Source of the DNA: Leptobrachium leishanense
Lineage: Eukaryota > Chordata > Amphibia > Anura > Megophryidae
DNA length: 64,000 nucleotides
Direction: 5' to 3'
Assembly (NCBI GenBank): GCA_009667805.1
Contig: CM019066.1
Coordinates: 4,774,001 to 4,838,000 of the forward strand
Below are positions 53,513 to 63,852 of the stretch, in pieces. Below the pieces are notes generated by a model, which saw nothing but the letters and a program-made list of their open reading frames with translations, had not been told where the DNA came from and made no database searches. Position 1 is the first letter of the stretch. Each line of letters opens with the position of its first letter. The translations under genes were made by a program, and so were the position numbers.

Positions 53513-55478
53513 CTGTAAAGAGGAAAGACTGCTTTTAGTTCCGTTGGTTTACTGTATGTGTAACAGGGAGCGTAAAGAGCCGCTACCACCAAAAAACAAA
53601 ATGTCCTTATTGTGTTTATTTGATGTTGCTGATATCTTACATGTGCTTTGTTTTTCTCTTGTATGTTTAGTTAAGAAAATATTTTACTCTATATGTGTCA
53701 CTCGGCGCAACCGATTTGTGATCTTTTTTGTCGTAAACTCCCCCCCTCAAGTATCTTTCCATCACTTGCTCCTCACTTTGTGGCTTTGGCCATAGAATGG
53801 AGTGAATCGGTCAGTCACCGACTCACATCATTGTATTGTGTGGGATGTATTCAAAGGACATCACCAGGGGGTAGATTAGAAGTTTTTTAAGCTCCCTGTT
53901 TTATCTTCTTCACCTGCCAGCTCTTATCTCTGCAACACAATAAACTCCCTACTGCCTTATCTAAACATCCCCTCCTCCACCTCATTGACTGTTGGATACT
54001 GTAGAAGATAAACCACAGCAGTAAGGTAAAACATTTGCGCAGTTTTCGGTAATTGTTGCATCATGAGAGAATCCACAAAACAGAAACAGGAGATTAAAAA
54101 AACTAACTTATTTTTCCAGGTTACTGTACATTAACGTCTCCTATACTTTGTAGGGGAGACACTAACATGGCCCCAGCAGATGGAGAACATGCTGTTCCAT
54201 CCACCTCGCTCTCCATCTTCGCTTGATGTTATTCAGGTTTGAATAACGTCTTTCAGACCCTGGTGTTAAGTGATTTCACTTCTGCACAATCCCATAACAC
54301 ACAAACTTAAACCCACCAAAAAATCCCATACCTCAGATGCCTCGGTGGCAAGAGTGGCGCAATCTGCTGCTTTCTCGCTCTACGGCCAGAGAAACACTGG
54401 GAACAAATAGTTCCCAATGTTCCTCTGTGTATCCCTCTGTTGTCCCACCCGGATCTGGTTCTCACAAGCTCTTGTCCGTCGCCATAGAGTCCTTTGGACT
54501 CCTGGAGCTGATCGCGGCGCGGCGCAGCGCTTAACACCGCTCGAGAGTATTACAACTGGAGCTGTTAGTAAAGCGGCTCGGCCATAACACGACCGTTAAA
54601 AGGAGAGCCGCGAATGGAAACAGCTGAGGCAAACGTTTTCCATTTGTGTCTTACCTTTAACTTCTAAGCTGTGATCAGGCCCATTGTATTCCCCATATAG
54701 GGGTTACTTATATGCTGGAAATTAAACATTTCTGCAAACGTGTGGGTTCAGGAATTTCCCCCAGTACTTACATCCTTCATGTTTGCGGCTGCAGCTTCGT
54801 CCAGATGTCTGAAGATGGCGTTTAGAACGTCTCGTAACCGTTTCATGGATTTCTTGTTGGGATGAAGAACCGCCGCTTGAAAGTTGACCGGCAACCCGTA
54901 CCTTAAACACACACACACAGCCGTGATTGGTTGTTTTAAGATACCCTGAGTGAGACTGTACATAAACTGGAGCGACCCACACGTGGCTCAATGTCAAACA
55001 TCGACAAATCAACAACACAGCTCAAAAATCTGAAAAAATACCTTACTGTGAAAAATCTGTGCTCAACGCTTACTTCAGGGGTCAGCAACCTACCCCCCAG
55101 ATGTTTTGGCACTACATCTCCCATGATGCTCAGTCGCTCATTAGATTGGCTAAGGCTCATGGGAAATGTAGTTCCAAAACATCTGGAGGGCCAAGGTTGA
55201 TGACGTCTGGCTTACTTGTTGGCATTAAGCAGATTTCTAGATATTATTTTCCCTAAACATGTATTATAAATATTGTAACATATATTGTATTTTTTCCCCA
55301 TTCTTGTGCTAAATATGACATTATGGAGTTAATGTGAAATGACCCAGTAGAAAGACAAACAGATTTGTTTTTGCTCTCACCGAAGGACAGACTCAACAAA
55401 TACACGTAAGGCTTTTATATGAATCCAAGCGATGAAGGCTTCACTGAAGTTTACTTTGAGCCACCGTAGCAGGGGTCC
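53420..55478 (-). CDS. ATP6V1C2: ATP6V1C2 3' part, V-type proton ATPase subunit C2 (last three coding exons)
   Basis: Three minus-strand exons (55381-55478, 54772-54901, 53420-53512) splice in phase into about 106 C-terminal residues. They are the conserved foot of V-ATPase subunit [51 protein letters not shown], then [17 protein letters not shown]. Subunit C links the peripheral stalks of V1 and is released when the pump disassembles. [19 protein letters not shown] and IPGLQLN fit my memory of the C2 isoform better than C1. The 5' exons lie beyond 55500, probably outside the window, because none is visible up to 64000. Confidence 0.9.
53578..53622. repeat. 'CTACCACCAAAAA' repeat fragment
   Basis: 'gccgctaccaccaaaaaaca' and 'aaatgtccttattgtg' match 31750-31790. 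Confidence 0.5.
54772..54901 (-). CDS. ATP6V1C2: ATP6V1C2 penultimate coding exon
   Basis: 130 bp. Completes the arginine codon from the previous exon and encodes [40 protein letters not shown] and MKD. Donor GTAAGT. Confidence 0.94.
55073..55211. repeat. Fold-back 'CCAGATGTTTTGG...CCAAAACATCTGG' repeat, copy 5
   Basis: Best-preserved copy: 'ccagatgttttggcactaca' at ~55102 and its inverted partner 'tagttccaaaacatctgg' at ~55170 bracket CATGATGCTCAG. Lies in an ATP6V1C2 intron. Confidence 0.75.
55381..55478 (-). CDS. ATP6V1C2: ATP6V1C2 coding exon (third from last)
   Basis: 98 bp after acceptor CCACCAG. Encodes [19 protein letters not shown] and [13 protein letters not shown] plus two bases of an arginine codon. 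Donor GTGAGA. Confidence 0.95.
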
Positions 55479-56023
55479 CTGGTGGGATGAAATGCATGAC
55501 ATAGACATGGGTTATACTGTATATCAGCGTTTTGTATCATGTGCAATATAAAAAACGAGACCCTGAATCCCCGCACTGCTCGTTTATTCTGCTTTATATT
55601 TCTACATTAGATGACGCGTTTGTCTTTTAAGCTCAGCCCACGGGCCATTTCGCAGCGAATCATTTTATAAGTCTAAATATAAGCTGGAAATTCTGAGGAT
55701 TATTTTCTAAGCAATGCGGTCACCATTTGAATGCCAAGTAGGAGGAGGATTTTTTCAAGAACACACAGAATTTCAACCAAAAAGGAAGAAATTAAAGGAT
55801 TATACCTAGGGCTCCCAGCGAGCGCCGCTGTTTGCGACTTCCCCAACGGCAGCGTCCGTGCGGAGCACCCCTCACCCAGAATCACTAAAATCCCCAATCC
55901 CGGAAATTCCAGTTTTAGAATTTTAGAATTCCGGATAAAGGTGCCCTTTACTGGTGGTCCTGTACTCTGAATGGATTATAGTTTTGTTCGACAAACTAAA
56001 TGGAAAATTTGATGTTTGACAAA
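55479..56023. other. ATP6V1C2 intron DNA, no exon seen
   Basis: No further subunit C exon is visible on the minus strand here or up to the hAT element. Confidence 0.5.
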
Positions 56024-56939
56024 CAGGGTTATTCAAAGAGAATCGAAAAGTCATCGCACGTTCGGTGACTTTTCGTTCTCTCCAATTTGGTGTGATTTGG
56101 TGATCCCATTTCGACGACCCTGTGGTGTATTCAGCAAGCACCACAGGGCCGTCGTAGTGCAGGGAAAAGCCGCCGCAAACCTGCCGAACACTCACCGCAA
56201 AACCCGGTGAATGCACACCGAAACCCGCAAAACCATCTGGATCAACCCCGCCGAACAAGCCGGAGAAACCCGAGCAGCCGCTGATCACAGGGCAGAGGAG
56301 CCGCCGGAAAAACCCGACACCGCAGACGAATGGAGTGAAAAAAAAAACAGTACGCTTTAATATTTGAAAAGTGAAACGCTGTTTGCAAAGAAACTACAGA
56401 ACGAAAATGTCTGAAATTTACATATAAGATCCAATGAATGATAATAAAAAGGGCTGTTACAGAAAAAAGTAAAAACAATTTAAAAAAACAAACAGAAATT
56501 TGTTTCGCAAACAAATTCCTGAAAAATGCCTAAAAGATCCTAAAAAATCTATAAATAAAGAGACTCTTTACTACAGAATATTATAATCAACGGTTCATTA
56601 GATATTGGATTAAAACGGGAATATTTTTAACATTGAAGCCTATGGGATTCGCCTGAATAAACCTGTCGAATGAAACCACCGAACAGCGTCAGCAGGGCAC
56701 TTCAGCAACTTTTCACTGCTGGTTTGTGTTCTCTGAATAGACAAAGCATTGCTTCTCTATGGGGATTTCACTGCCCTCGAACAGGCAACGAACAGGCACC
56801 GTATGTGCAGGCAATTTGCCAGGATTTGGCAAACTGCCTGCTCTCTGAATAGCCGAATGGCCAGGAAAGGTAACCGTACGTGGAATTTCACTGTTCGGTT
56901 ACCTTTCGCCAGCTATTCGGATCTCTTTGAATAACCCTG
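56024..56939. mobile_element. 916-bp element with perfect 18-bp inverted ends
   Basis: CAGGGTTATTCAAAGAGA on the left and its exact reverse complement on the right. AAA on both sides could be a 3-bp duplication, but low complexity makes this weak. The interior is non-coding, with CTGAATAG/CTATTC palindromes. The ends are related to those of the MITE at 1316-1495. Confidence 0.8.
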
Positions 56940-57559
56940 AAAGAGTTAAAGTAAACCTGCATTGGCCAGGGTCACATTCCCTGCGATGTCCCATCAGGAG
57001 GAGATGGATATCCCATATCTCTGAACGATCTATGCGATCTCATCCCGTCATGAGATATTACAGCTCTAGTTACGGTTTCAATGCCGTCATATTCAACCTC
57101 CGTTAACATCCAGGGAAAGGGGCCGCTGAGATGACCTTGGTGTGCTGTTATATTAAACCGCGCACCAGCCTGCAGTCATACACATGGAGTAAGGGGAGGG
57201 CTGTCCTGTAAGACATCTCTTCCACTCACAGCTGTCACTCACTCCGGCGGCATGTCACTAAAATCAAGCAAAATCTTGAAATGGAATTACACAAAATTTT
57301 CCTATACATTTTGAGCATCTGTTATTATCCAAAACGATTGGAACCCCAAGCATTTCGGATTTCAGATTATGGAATCTGGGGGGGGGGGGATCCAATGTCG
57401 GAGGGGATACACGGCAGGGAAGCCCCCATCCACTTCTTGCTGCAGTACCAGTATGCATAGGTGTCTCTACAGGGGGGCAAGGCGGGGCAATTGCCCCCCT
57501 AGGTTATTCCTTGCCCCCCCATGTGCCCCCCCACCAAAAATCAGCAGCCAAGCATCCAG
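56940..57559. other. ATP6V1C2 intron DNA, no gene seen
   Basis: Poly-G run at 57379-57389; otherwise nothing supported. Confidence 0.45.
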
Positions 57560-57764
57560 CTTCCCACACTTTTCAGACTGCATTATCTCCGTTCCTGTGC
57601 ATATGGACGATCTATATGTCATTGGAAAGGGCAGATTCTGGCCTTTCCAATGATACCCAACATGACCATATTCAGTTTAAAGTAACAGTCATAAAACGTT
57701 AAATAAAAACGTGCACTTAAACATAAACATTTTCACAGGGTTGAAATGGCTCAGCAGTGAAGTG
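57560..57764. mobile_element. Right-end fragment of the TTAA-flanked hairpin-chain family
   Basis: 'ctttccaatgatacccaaca' then 'tgaccatattcag', and the end 'ggctcagcagtgaagtgg' followed by TTAA, match the right half and terminus of 48148-49158. Confidence 0.6.
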
Positions 57765-58060
57765 GTTAATGTTCGGACTATACATTACATTGTGTATTAC
57801 ATTAGTTTTTGCCTTGGTTTTAGTTGTATATTAAGGGTTAATGGGTAGGCTTCATCCCTCACAGTATACATTTTATTTTTTCCTTGATTAATGGCATTTT
57901 AGGGGTTAATGGGTTGGCTACATGCCTCAAAGTGTATTCATGTCATGTTTTCCCTTGATCAATTGCATATTAGGGGTTAAAGGGTAGCTACATGCCACAT
58001 TGTTTATTAAGTTTATTGTATTTCCCTGGGTTAATGGCATCTTAGGGGTTATTATGAAAG
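57765..58060. repeat. Degenerate ~70-75-bp tandem repeat
   Basis: Four loose copies of a unit around TTAGGGGTTAATGGGTTGGC followed by TACATGCCTCA-like sequence (57836, 57900, 57972, 58043). Confidence 0.6.
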
Positions 58061-58371
58061 TTAGAATCTAAAGGGTCTAATGATCTTTAGATCCTCTGCT
58101 TTTCGTCACATTTTGGGGAATTTATTTCGCTGAAAATAAGGTGAATTCCCTATTTAGCGAATGGTCACCGTAATTTGTTAAAAGTGGAGTTGCTGAAGCA
58201 GCTATCAGACATTCAGCGAAGACTGCCGAACTGCAGCAAATAAAATATTGAATTTAAGTATCAGGTTAGTACAACAAAAGGCATCATTGCATCACATTAC
58301 TCACCGTGTCACATTACTCATTACATCACATTACTCTGGGGTTTTGGAACCTTATTTATATATACTTATTT

Positions 58372-58920
58372 AGGGCACTATTACCTGGTGTGAGCTAACC
58401 CTTGCGTCGGCATTGGTTTTGCGTTAGCGCCATGTTAATTGAGTCTAGCACCACACCAACAGATTGTTTGCTTCCCGCTACAAATGGGAAAAATCACTTA
58501 GTGCGTTGCTATTAGTGATTTGTAGCGCACGCTTACTGTACTTTCCGCGTCCTCTACTTAACATGGGAAGCGTTAGAGATCTATAGCGCTTTTGCAGCTA
58601 ACAGATCACTTGGTGCCAGCGCTAATTTTTTGAGGGGCGCTAATTCCAACATTTTACCTACTGCTCAACCCTGGTGCTAACTCCAAAAAGACAGAAAAAA
58701 CAGGTCCTCGCCCAAAATTAACAGGCAATTAACAGGCAATTGAAAGGAATGCAGCACAGGTGTTCTCTTGGCTCCATACACCATAGTAATGGATCTGGTC
58801 AGCAATGTCACTGCTGTTGCAGTAGGCTTTATTATAAATGTATCCTTTATCCACATATATCCTTATTCTAATATATTGCCTAATTCTAAACATTTTATGC
58901 TGGGGGTTAATCATAGTACG
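58372..58920 (-). mobile_element. Dispersed ~550-bp repeat, copy 2 (reverse of 18600-19172)
   Basis: 'gaaaggaatgcagcacaggt' to 'cattttatgctgggggttaa' is the reverse complement of 18652-18877. The adjoining GCGCTA-rich part with 'gtgtgagctaaccc' matches 18900-19170 reversed. Confidence 0.65.
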
Positions 58921-59189
58921 TAATTCTGAAATTCAAAAGGCTCAGGAAATTCAAGATTTCATAATTCCAGATAAGGGGTGCCCCATCTATACATGTGTTA
59001 GCAAAAAAAAATTCAAACACATACCTGTATATAGGGAGTGATTCCCTTTCAAATGAGCTCAACTTAATTTGGGCATGACGGGAGCATTTCAACGTACCTA
59101 GCATAATCAGATGCTCATGCCATCGCGCTGCACAGCTCAATCACTGAAATTAATTCTTCTGTTATTAAGCCGGTAGCAGCCGCTACTAA

Positions 59190-59598
59190 GGCTAGGGTCA
59201 GAGGAACGCATTCTGTGCGGAGTGTGCGTCCGTGCACAACGGGTGCACTTTCTGACTGGCGACAAGGTAGTGGCCATACAGTCCGTTTTTGTGACTGATG
59301 GTTTTTTTGACGGATGTAGAAGGGAAAATAAATTAATATGAAAAACATTTTGTCCGTAAAAATGCTGGACGTATAAATGCAGTCCATCTGACTTCGTTCC
59401 ATCACTCACACACAAAGCTATGCGGACGTTGCGGACGTGGCGCACTCCGCCGTCCGTTCGAGCGGTTTTACGTTCTTGCCTAACTTGCGTCCGTTTGCCG
59501 CGTCCGTTGTTTGCCGCGTACTTCGTGTGTGGTCTCTATTGATCATAATTGTATGCTACCACGGACGTTAAAATGTGCGACAACACGGACGTGAACAC
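59190..59598. mobile_element. CpG-rich GGCTAGGGTCAGA MITE, copy J, interrupted by hAT
   Basis: Left end GGCTAGGGTCAGAGG after TAA. Family core is present ('cttgcgtccgtttgccgcgt', CGTACTTCGTGTG), but the right terminus GTCTGACC...GCC is missing because the hAT element starts at 59599. Confidence 0.7.
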
Positions 59599-60199
59599 TA
59601 GGGATGAGCCGAACACTCCCCGAGTTCGGTTCGAGCCCGAACCCGAACTTCCCATTTGTTCGGGACCGAACCCGAACTCGAACCCCCATGCAAGTCAATG
59701 GGGCTGAAAATTCGTTTTTTTAGAGTGCCCTCCAAGAGGGCATATATGCTACATATTTGCCATAAAAGGTGTATGGGGGTCCGGGTAGTGCCCTGGGGGA
59801 CAGGAAACAAGGACAAAAAGTTTTAAAAAAAACGTTTTTAAAGGGACAGTGAGTTTTCCATGAAATAAGGGTTAAAAATAAACGAAAAATTCCTTCAAAT
59901 ATCGTGCCTAGGAGGTCCCCATAACCTGCCCGTGAAGTGGCGGATTTCTAGGATGTATAGAAACACTTAAAAACAAATAAATGACGTTTCATATGACGGT
60001 AAATGCTTTTCCTTTAATCTATCCATAAACAACTGCTTGGGGCGGCAGCCTGTATGAAAAGACATTTTAGGACGCGCAGAAAAAGTTTAGTGTTTTTTTG
60101 GGCTAAATTATTGTGAAACTTATGCAGGCTTTGGATGAAAGTAACAATAGGTGCTTTAAAATTGGGCTTTTAGCGTCGGCAACAGTGCCGTCACACCGT

Positions 60200-61995
60200 A
60201 ACCCCTCTGAGGATATGAATCTGATACAGGCGTCAATGGCAGTGCACCCAGAAATTGTGCCTTTGATGCCAGGCCAGCAGGTATCATCATACAGTAACCC
60301 CTCTGTGGTATTGTGGAAGAGTTCAGGGGTGCACCATGTGGTCCTTTATTGAAAAGTTTTTTATCTGTTAATGGGCGTCAGTGCACCCAGATATTGTGCC
60401 TTTAATGCCAGGCCATCAAGTATCATCATACAGTAACACCTCTGTAGTATTGTGGAACAGTGCAGGGGTGGACCATGTGGTCCTTTATTGAAAATTTTTT
60501 GATCTGGTAATGGGCGTCAGTGCAGCCAGATATTGTGCCTTTAATGCCAGGCCATCAAGTATCATCATACAGTAACCCCTCTGTGGTATTGTGGAAGAGT
60601 GCAGGGGCGGATCATGTGGTCCTATATTGAAAAGTGTTTTTTTTTATCTGTTAATGGGCGTCAGTGCACCCAGATATTCTGCCTTTGGTGCAAGACTGCC
60701 AGGCCATCAAGTATCATCATACAGTAACCCCTCTGTGGTATTGTGGAAGAATTCAGGGGTGGACCATGTGGTCCTATATTGAAAAGTTTTTGATCTGGTA
60801 ATGGGCGTCAGTGCAGCCAGATATTGTGCCTTTGGTGCCAGGCCATCAAGTATCATCATACAGTAACCCCTCTGTGGTATTGTGGAAGAATGCAGGGGTG
60901 GACCATGTGGTCCTATATTGAAAAGATATGCATCTGGTTAAGGCGTCAGTGCACCCAGATATTGTGCCTTTGGTGCCAGGCCAGCAAGTATCATCATACA
61001 GTAACCCCTCTGTAGTATTGTGGAAGAGTGCAGGGGTGGACCATGTGGTCCTATATTGAAAAGTTTTTGATCTGGTAATGGGCGTCAGTGCACCCAGATA
61101 TTCTGCCTTTGGTGCAAGACTGCAAGGCCAGCAAGTATCATCATACAGTAACCCCTCTGTGGTATTGTGGAAGAATGCAGGGGTGGACCATGTGGTCCTA
61201 TATTGAAAAGTGTTTTTTTTTATCTGTTAATGGGCGTCAGTGCACCCAGATATTCTGCCTTTGGTGCAAGACTGCCAGGCCATCAAGTATCATCATACAG
61301 TAACCCCTCTGTGGTATTGTGGAAGAGTGCAGGGGTGGACCATGTGGTCCTTTATTGAAAATGTTTTGATCTGGTAATGGGCGTCAGTGCACCCAGATAT
61401 TGTGCCTTTAGTGCCAGGCCATCAAGTATCATCATACAGTAACCCCTCTGTGGTATTGTGGAAGAATGCAGGGGTGGACCATGTGGTCCTATATTGAAAA
61501 GATATGCATCTGGTTAAGGCGTCAGTGCACCCAGATATTGTGCCTTGGTGCCAGGCCAGCAAGTATCATCATACAGTAACCCCTCTGTGGTTATTGTGAA
61601 GAGTGCAGGGGTGGACCATGTGGTCCTTTATTGAAAATTTTTTGATCTGGTAATGGGCGTCAGTGCACCCAGATATTGTGTCTTTGGTGCCAGGCCATCA
61701 AGTATCATCATACAGTAACCCCTCTGTGGTATTGTGGAAGAGTGCAGGGTGGACATGTGGTCCTATATTGAAGATATGCATCTGGTTAAGGCGTCAGTGC
61801 ACCCAGATATTGTGCCTTTGGTGCCAGGCCAGCAAGTATCATCATACAGTAACCCCTCTGTAGTATTGTGTAAGAGTGCAGGGGTGGACCATGTGGTCCT
61901 ATATTGAAAAGTTTTTTATCTGTTAATGGGCGTCATTGCAGCCAGATATTGTGCCTTTCATGGCAGCAAGTGCCTTCACACCGTAACCCCTTTGT
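60200..61995. repeat. ~140-bp subterminal tandem array, about 12-13 copies
   Basis: Unit marked by 'aagtatcatcatacagtaac', CCCCTCTGTGGTATTGTGG and GGTGGACCATGTGGTCC. Starts recur at roughly 60281, 60419, 60558, 60712, 60848, 60987, 61136, 61284, 61425, 61565, 61704 and 61839, a spacing of ~138-154 bp with small indels. Frames of 60-80 codons across it are repeat artefacts. It lies between the hAT terminus and the transposase stop. Confidence 0.92.
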
Positions 61996-62055
61996 GGTAT
62001 TGTGGAAGAGTTCAGTGCTGGAGGTTTTGTGAATGCAGAAGAGGACATCCCCTAT

Positions 62056-63852
62056 CTATTCCTTTACTTCAGCATCAGGGGATTGATAGCTGCTGATCCA
62101 GGACTGATTCATTTTTATAAATGTCAGCCGGTCTACAGAGTCGGTGGACAGATGCACTCTTTTGTCTGTGACAAAACCTCCAGCGGCACTGAACGTCCTT
62201 TCGGAAAGCACGCTAGATGAAGGGCAATCTAGTAGCTGCATAGCATATTGGCTAAGTTCTGGCCAGTGATCCAATCTCAACACCCAGTAAGCCAGTGGAT
62301 CATCTGCTGGAAAGGTATCCAGGTCTGCCCTTGCCCCTAGGTAGTCCTGCACCATATGGTGAAGACGCTGGCAATGGGTGCCTACATTTGACGTCCCTGG
62401 GCGTCGAGGACTAAAAAATTTTAAAAATGCATCAGTCAAGCGGCCTTGGCCTTCACCGCTATTCCTCTGATCACCTGCAGCCTCAGAAGCACGTGTGTCA
62501 GCACTTGGTAATCTAACAGTGCCTGGAAAGGTGTTACACAAGTTTCGCTTTAGAGCGTCCTCACGTTTTGTCATCCTGTGCTCCCTCTGTGCAGGCAAGA
62601 TGAGCTCTGCAACTTTCCCCTTGTATTGTGGATCAAGAAGGGTTGCCAACCAGTAATGATCCCTCTCCTTGATAGCACGAATCCTGGGGTCCTTTAGCAG
62701 GCTTTGCATCATTAGGGAGCCCATGCAGCGTAGGTTGGAGGTGGCATTAGCTGCCGAGTCTTCCTGGTCAATGAGGATGACCGTATCGTGCACTTCCTCC
62801 TCCCAGCCACGCACAAGCCCTTCTGTTTCTGGGCACATAAAACCCTGCCTTGAGGAATCCCCACCTTCAATGCCCCCACTACTTAAATAGTCCTCCTCCT
62901 CCTCATCCTCCTCCTGTCTGATCTGAGTAGGACCCGCTGGAATGCTGTCTGCGGAAAGACTGGGGCCTTGAGAGCTAGGGAAGGCCTCCTCTTCCTCCCG
63001 CTGCTCTGCCTCTAGAGCCACATCTATAATTCCCCGCAGAGTGTGCTCCAGCAGGAACACTAAAGGAATTGTGTCACTGATGCATGCACTGTCCCTGCTC
63101 ACCATCCTCGTTACTTCCTCAAATGGTGACAGTACAGTGCATGAATCCTTGATCATCAGCCACTGCGGGGGGGGACCAAGTTGACCTGAACCTGTCCTTG
63201 TGCCATACTCACACAGGTACTCGTTGATGGCCCTCTGCTTCTTGTGCAGACGCTGCAGCATTGCTAATGTCGAATTCCACCTGGTGGGCATGTCACAGAT
63301 CAGACGGTTTGTGGGAAGGTGGAATTCTCTTTGAATTTCTGCCAGGCGAACGCTTGCTGGGAATGACCGTCTGAAGTGGCTGCAGACTTTTCTGGCCTGG
63401 ATGAGAAGCTCTGGCAGCCCTGGGTACTTGGTTAGGAAACGCTGTACCACCAGATTTAGGACGTGTGCTAGCCATGGTACATGCGTCGATTTACCCTTGC
63501 GTAGGGCGGAGAGAAGGTTGCTGCCATTATCGCAGACGATCATTCCCAGCTCAAGCTGGCATGGTGTTAACCATCTCTGCACCTGCCCCTGCAGAGCTGA
63601 CAAAATTTCTGACCCGGTGTGGCTCCTGTCCCCTAAAAAAACCAGCTCAAGCACAGTATGGCATCTTTTTGCTTGAGCCATTGCGTAGACCCTGTCAGGC
63701 ATCGGTTTAACTGCCACTTCGCCAGAGACAGAGGAGGAGGAGGAAGAGGTGGTGGTGGTGGAACAGACAGACCTCACAAGCAGCTTTCTGGAGGCGTGGT
63801 GGATGAACAAGCTCCAGCAGAGAGCCCCGTCTTGGATCCCTCCCAGCTGCAA
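62056..63852 (-). CDS. hAT transposase (ZBED/Ac type), C-terminal 598 codons, probably inactive
   Basis: hAT catalytic domain and dimerisation domain in order. GDRSHTGSEI near residues 74-83; the second catalytic aspartate in VCDNGSN (D108); the CxxH block reads HVPWLAHVLNLVVQ with W127 where family members usually have cysteine; DMPTRWNSTL near 195. An acidic insertion follows, then the hAT C-terminal dimerisation region LDHWPELSQYAMQLLDCP, with the catalytic glutamate in SERTFSAAGG. The upstream frame is different (63707-63982), so the gene is frame-shifted at about 63740-63850. Serine runs and decayed motifs suggest loss of function. Confidence 0.85.
   Translation of the reverse strand: MQLGGIQDGALCWSLFIHHASRKLLVRSVCSTTTTSSSSSSVSGEVAVKPMPDRVYAMAQAKRCHTVLELVFLGDRSHTGSEILSALQGQVQRWLTPCQLELGMIVCDNGSNLLSALRKGKSTHVPWLAHVLNLVVQRFLTKYPGLPELLIQARKVCSHFRRSFPASVRLAEIQREFHLPTNRLICDMPTRWNSTLAMLQRLHKKQRAINEYLCEYGTRTGSGQLGPPPQWLMIKDSCTVLSPFEEVTRMVSRDSACISDTIPLVFLLEHTLRGIIDVALEAEQREEEEAFPSSQGPSLSADSIPAGPTQIRQEEDEEEEDYLSSGGIEGGDSSRQGFMCPETEGLVRGWEEEVHDTVILIDQEDSAANATSNLRCMGSLMMQSLLKDPRIRAIKERDHYWLATLLDPQYKGKVAELILPAQREHRMTKREDALKRNLCNTFPGTVRLPSADTRASEAAGDQRNSGEGQGRLTDAFLKFFSPRRPGTSNVGTHCQRLHHMVQDYLGARADLDTFPADDPLAYWVLRLDHWPELSQYAMQLLDCPSSSVLSERTFSAAGGFVTDKRVHLSTDSVDRLTFIKMNQSWISSYQSPDAEVKE

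Noticed and set aside
55500..59190. Further ATP6V1C2 exons on the minus strand
   Set aside because: I scanned for subunit C signatures with splice sites and found none; the preceding exons are probably outside the window.
60113..61863. Several 60-80-codon ORFs with similar sequence
   Set aside because: They are the ~140-bp tandem unit read in different frames, within the subterminal region of the hAT element.
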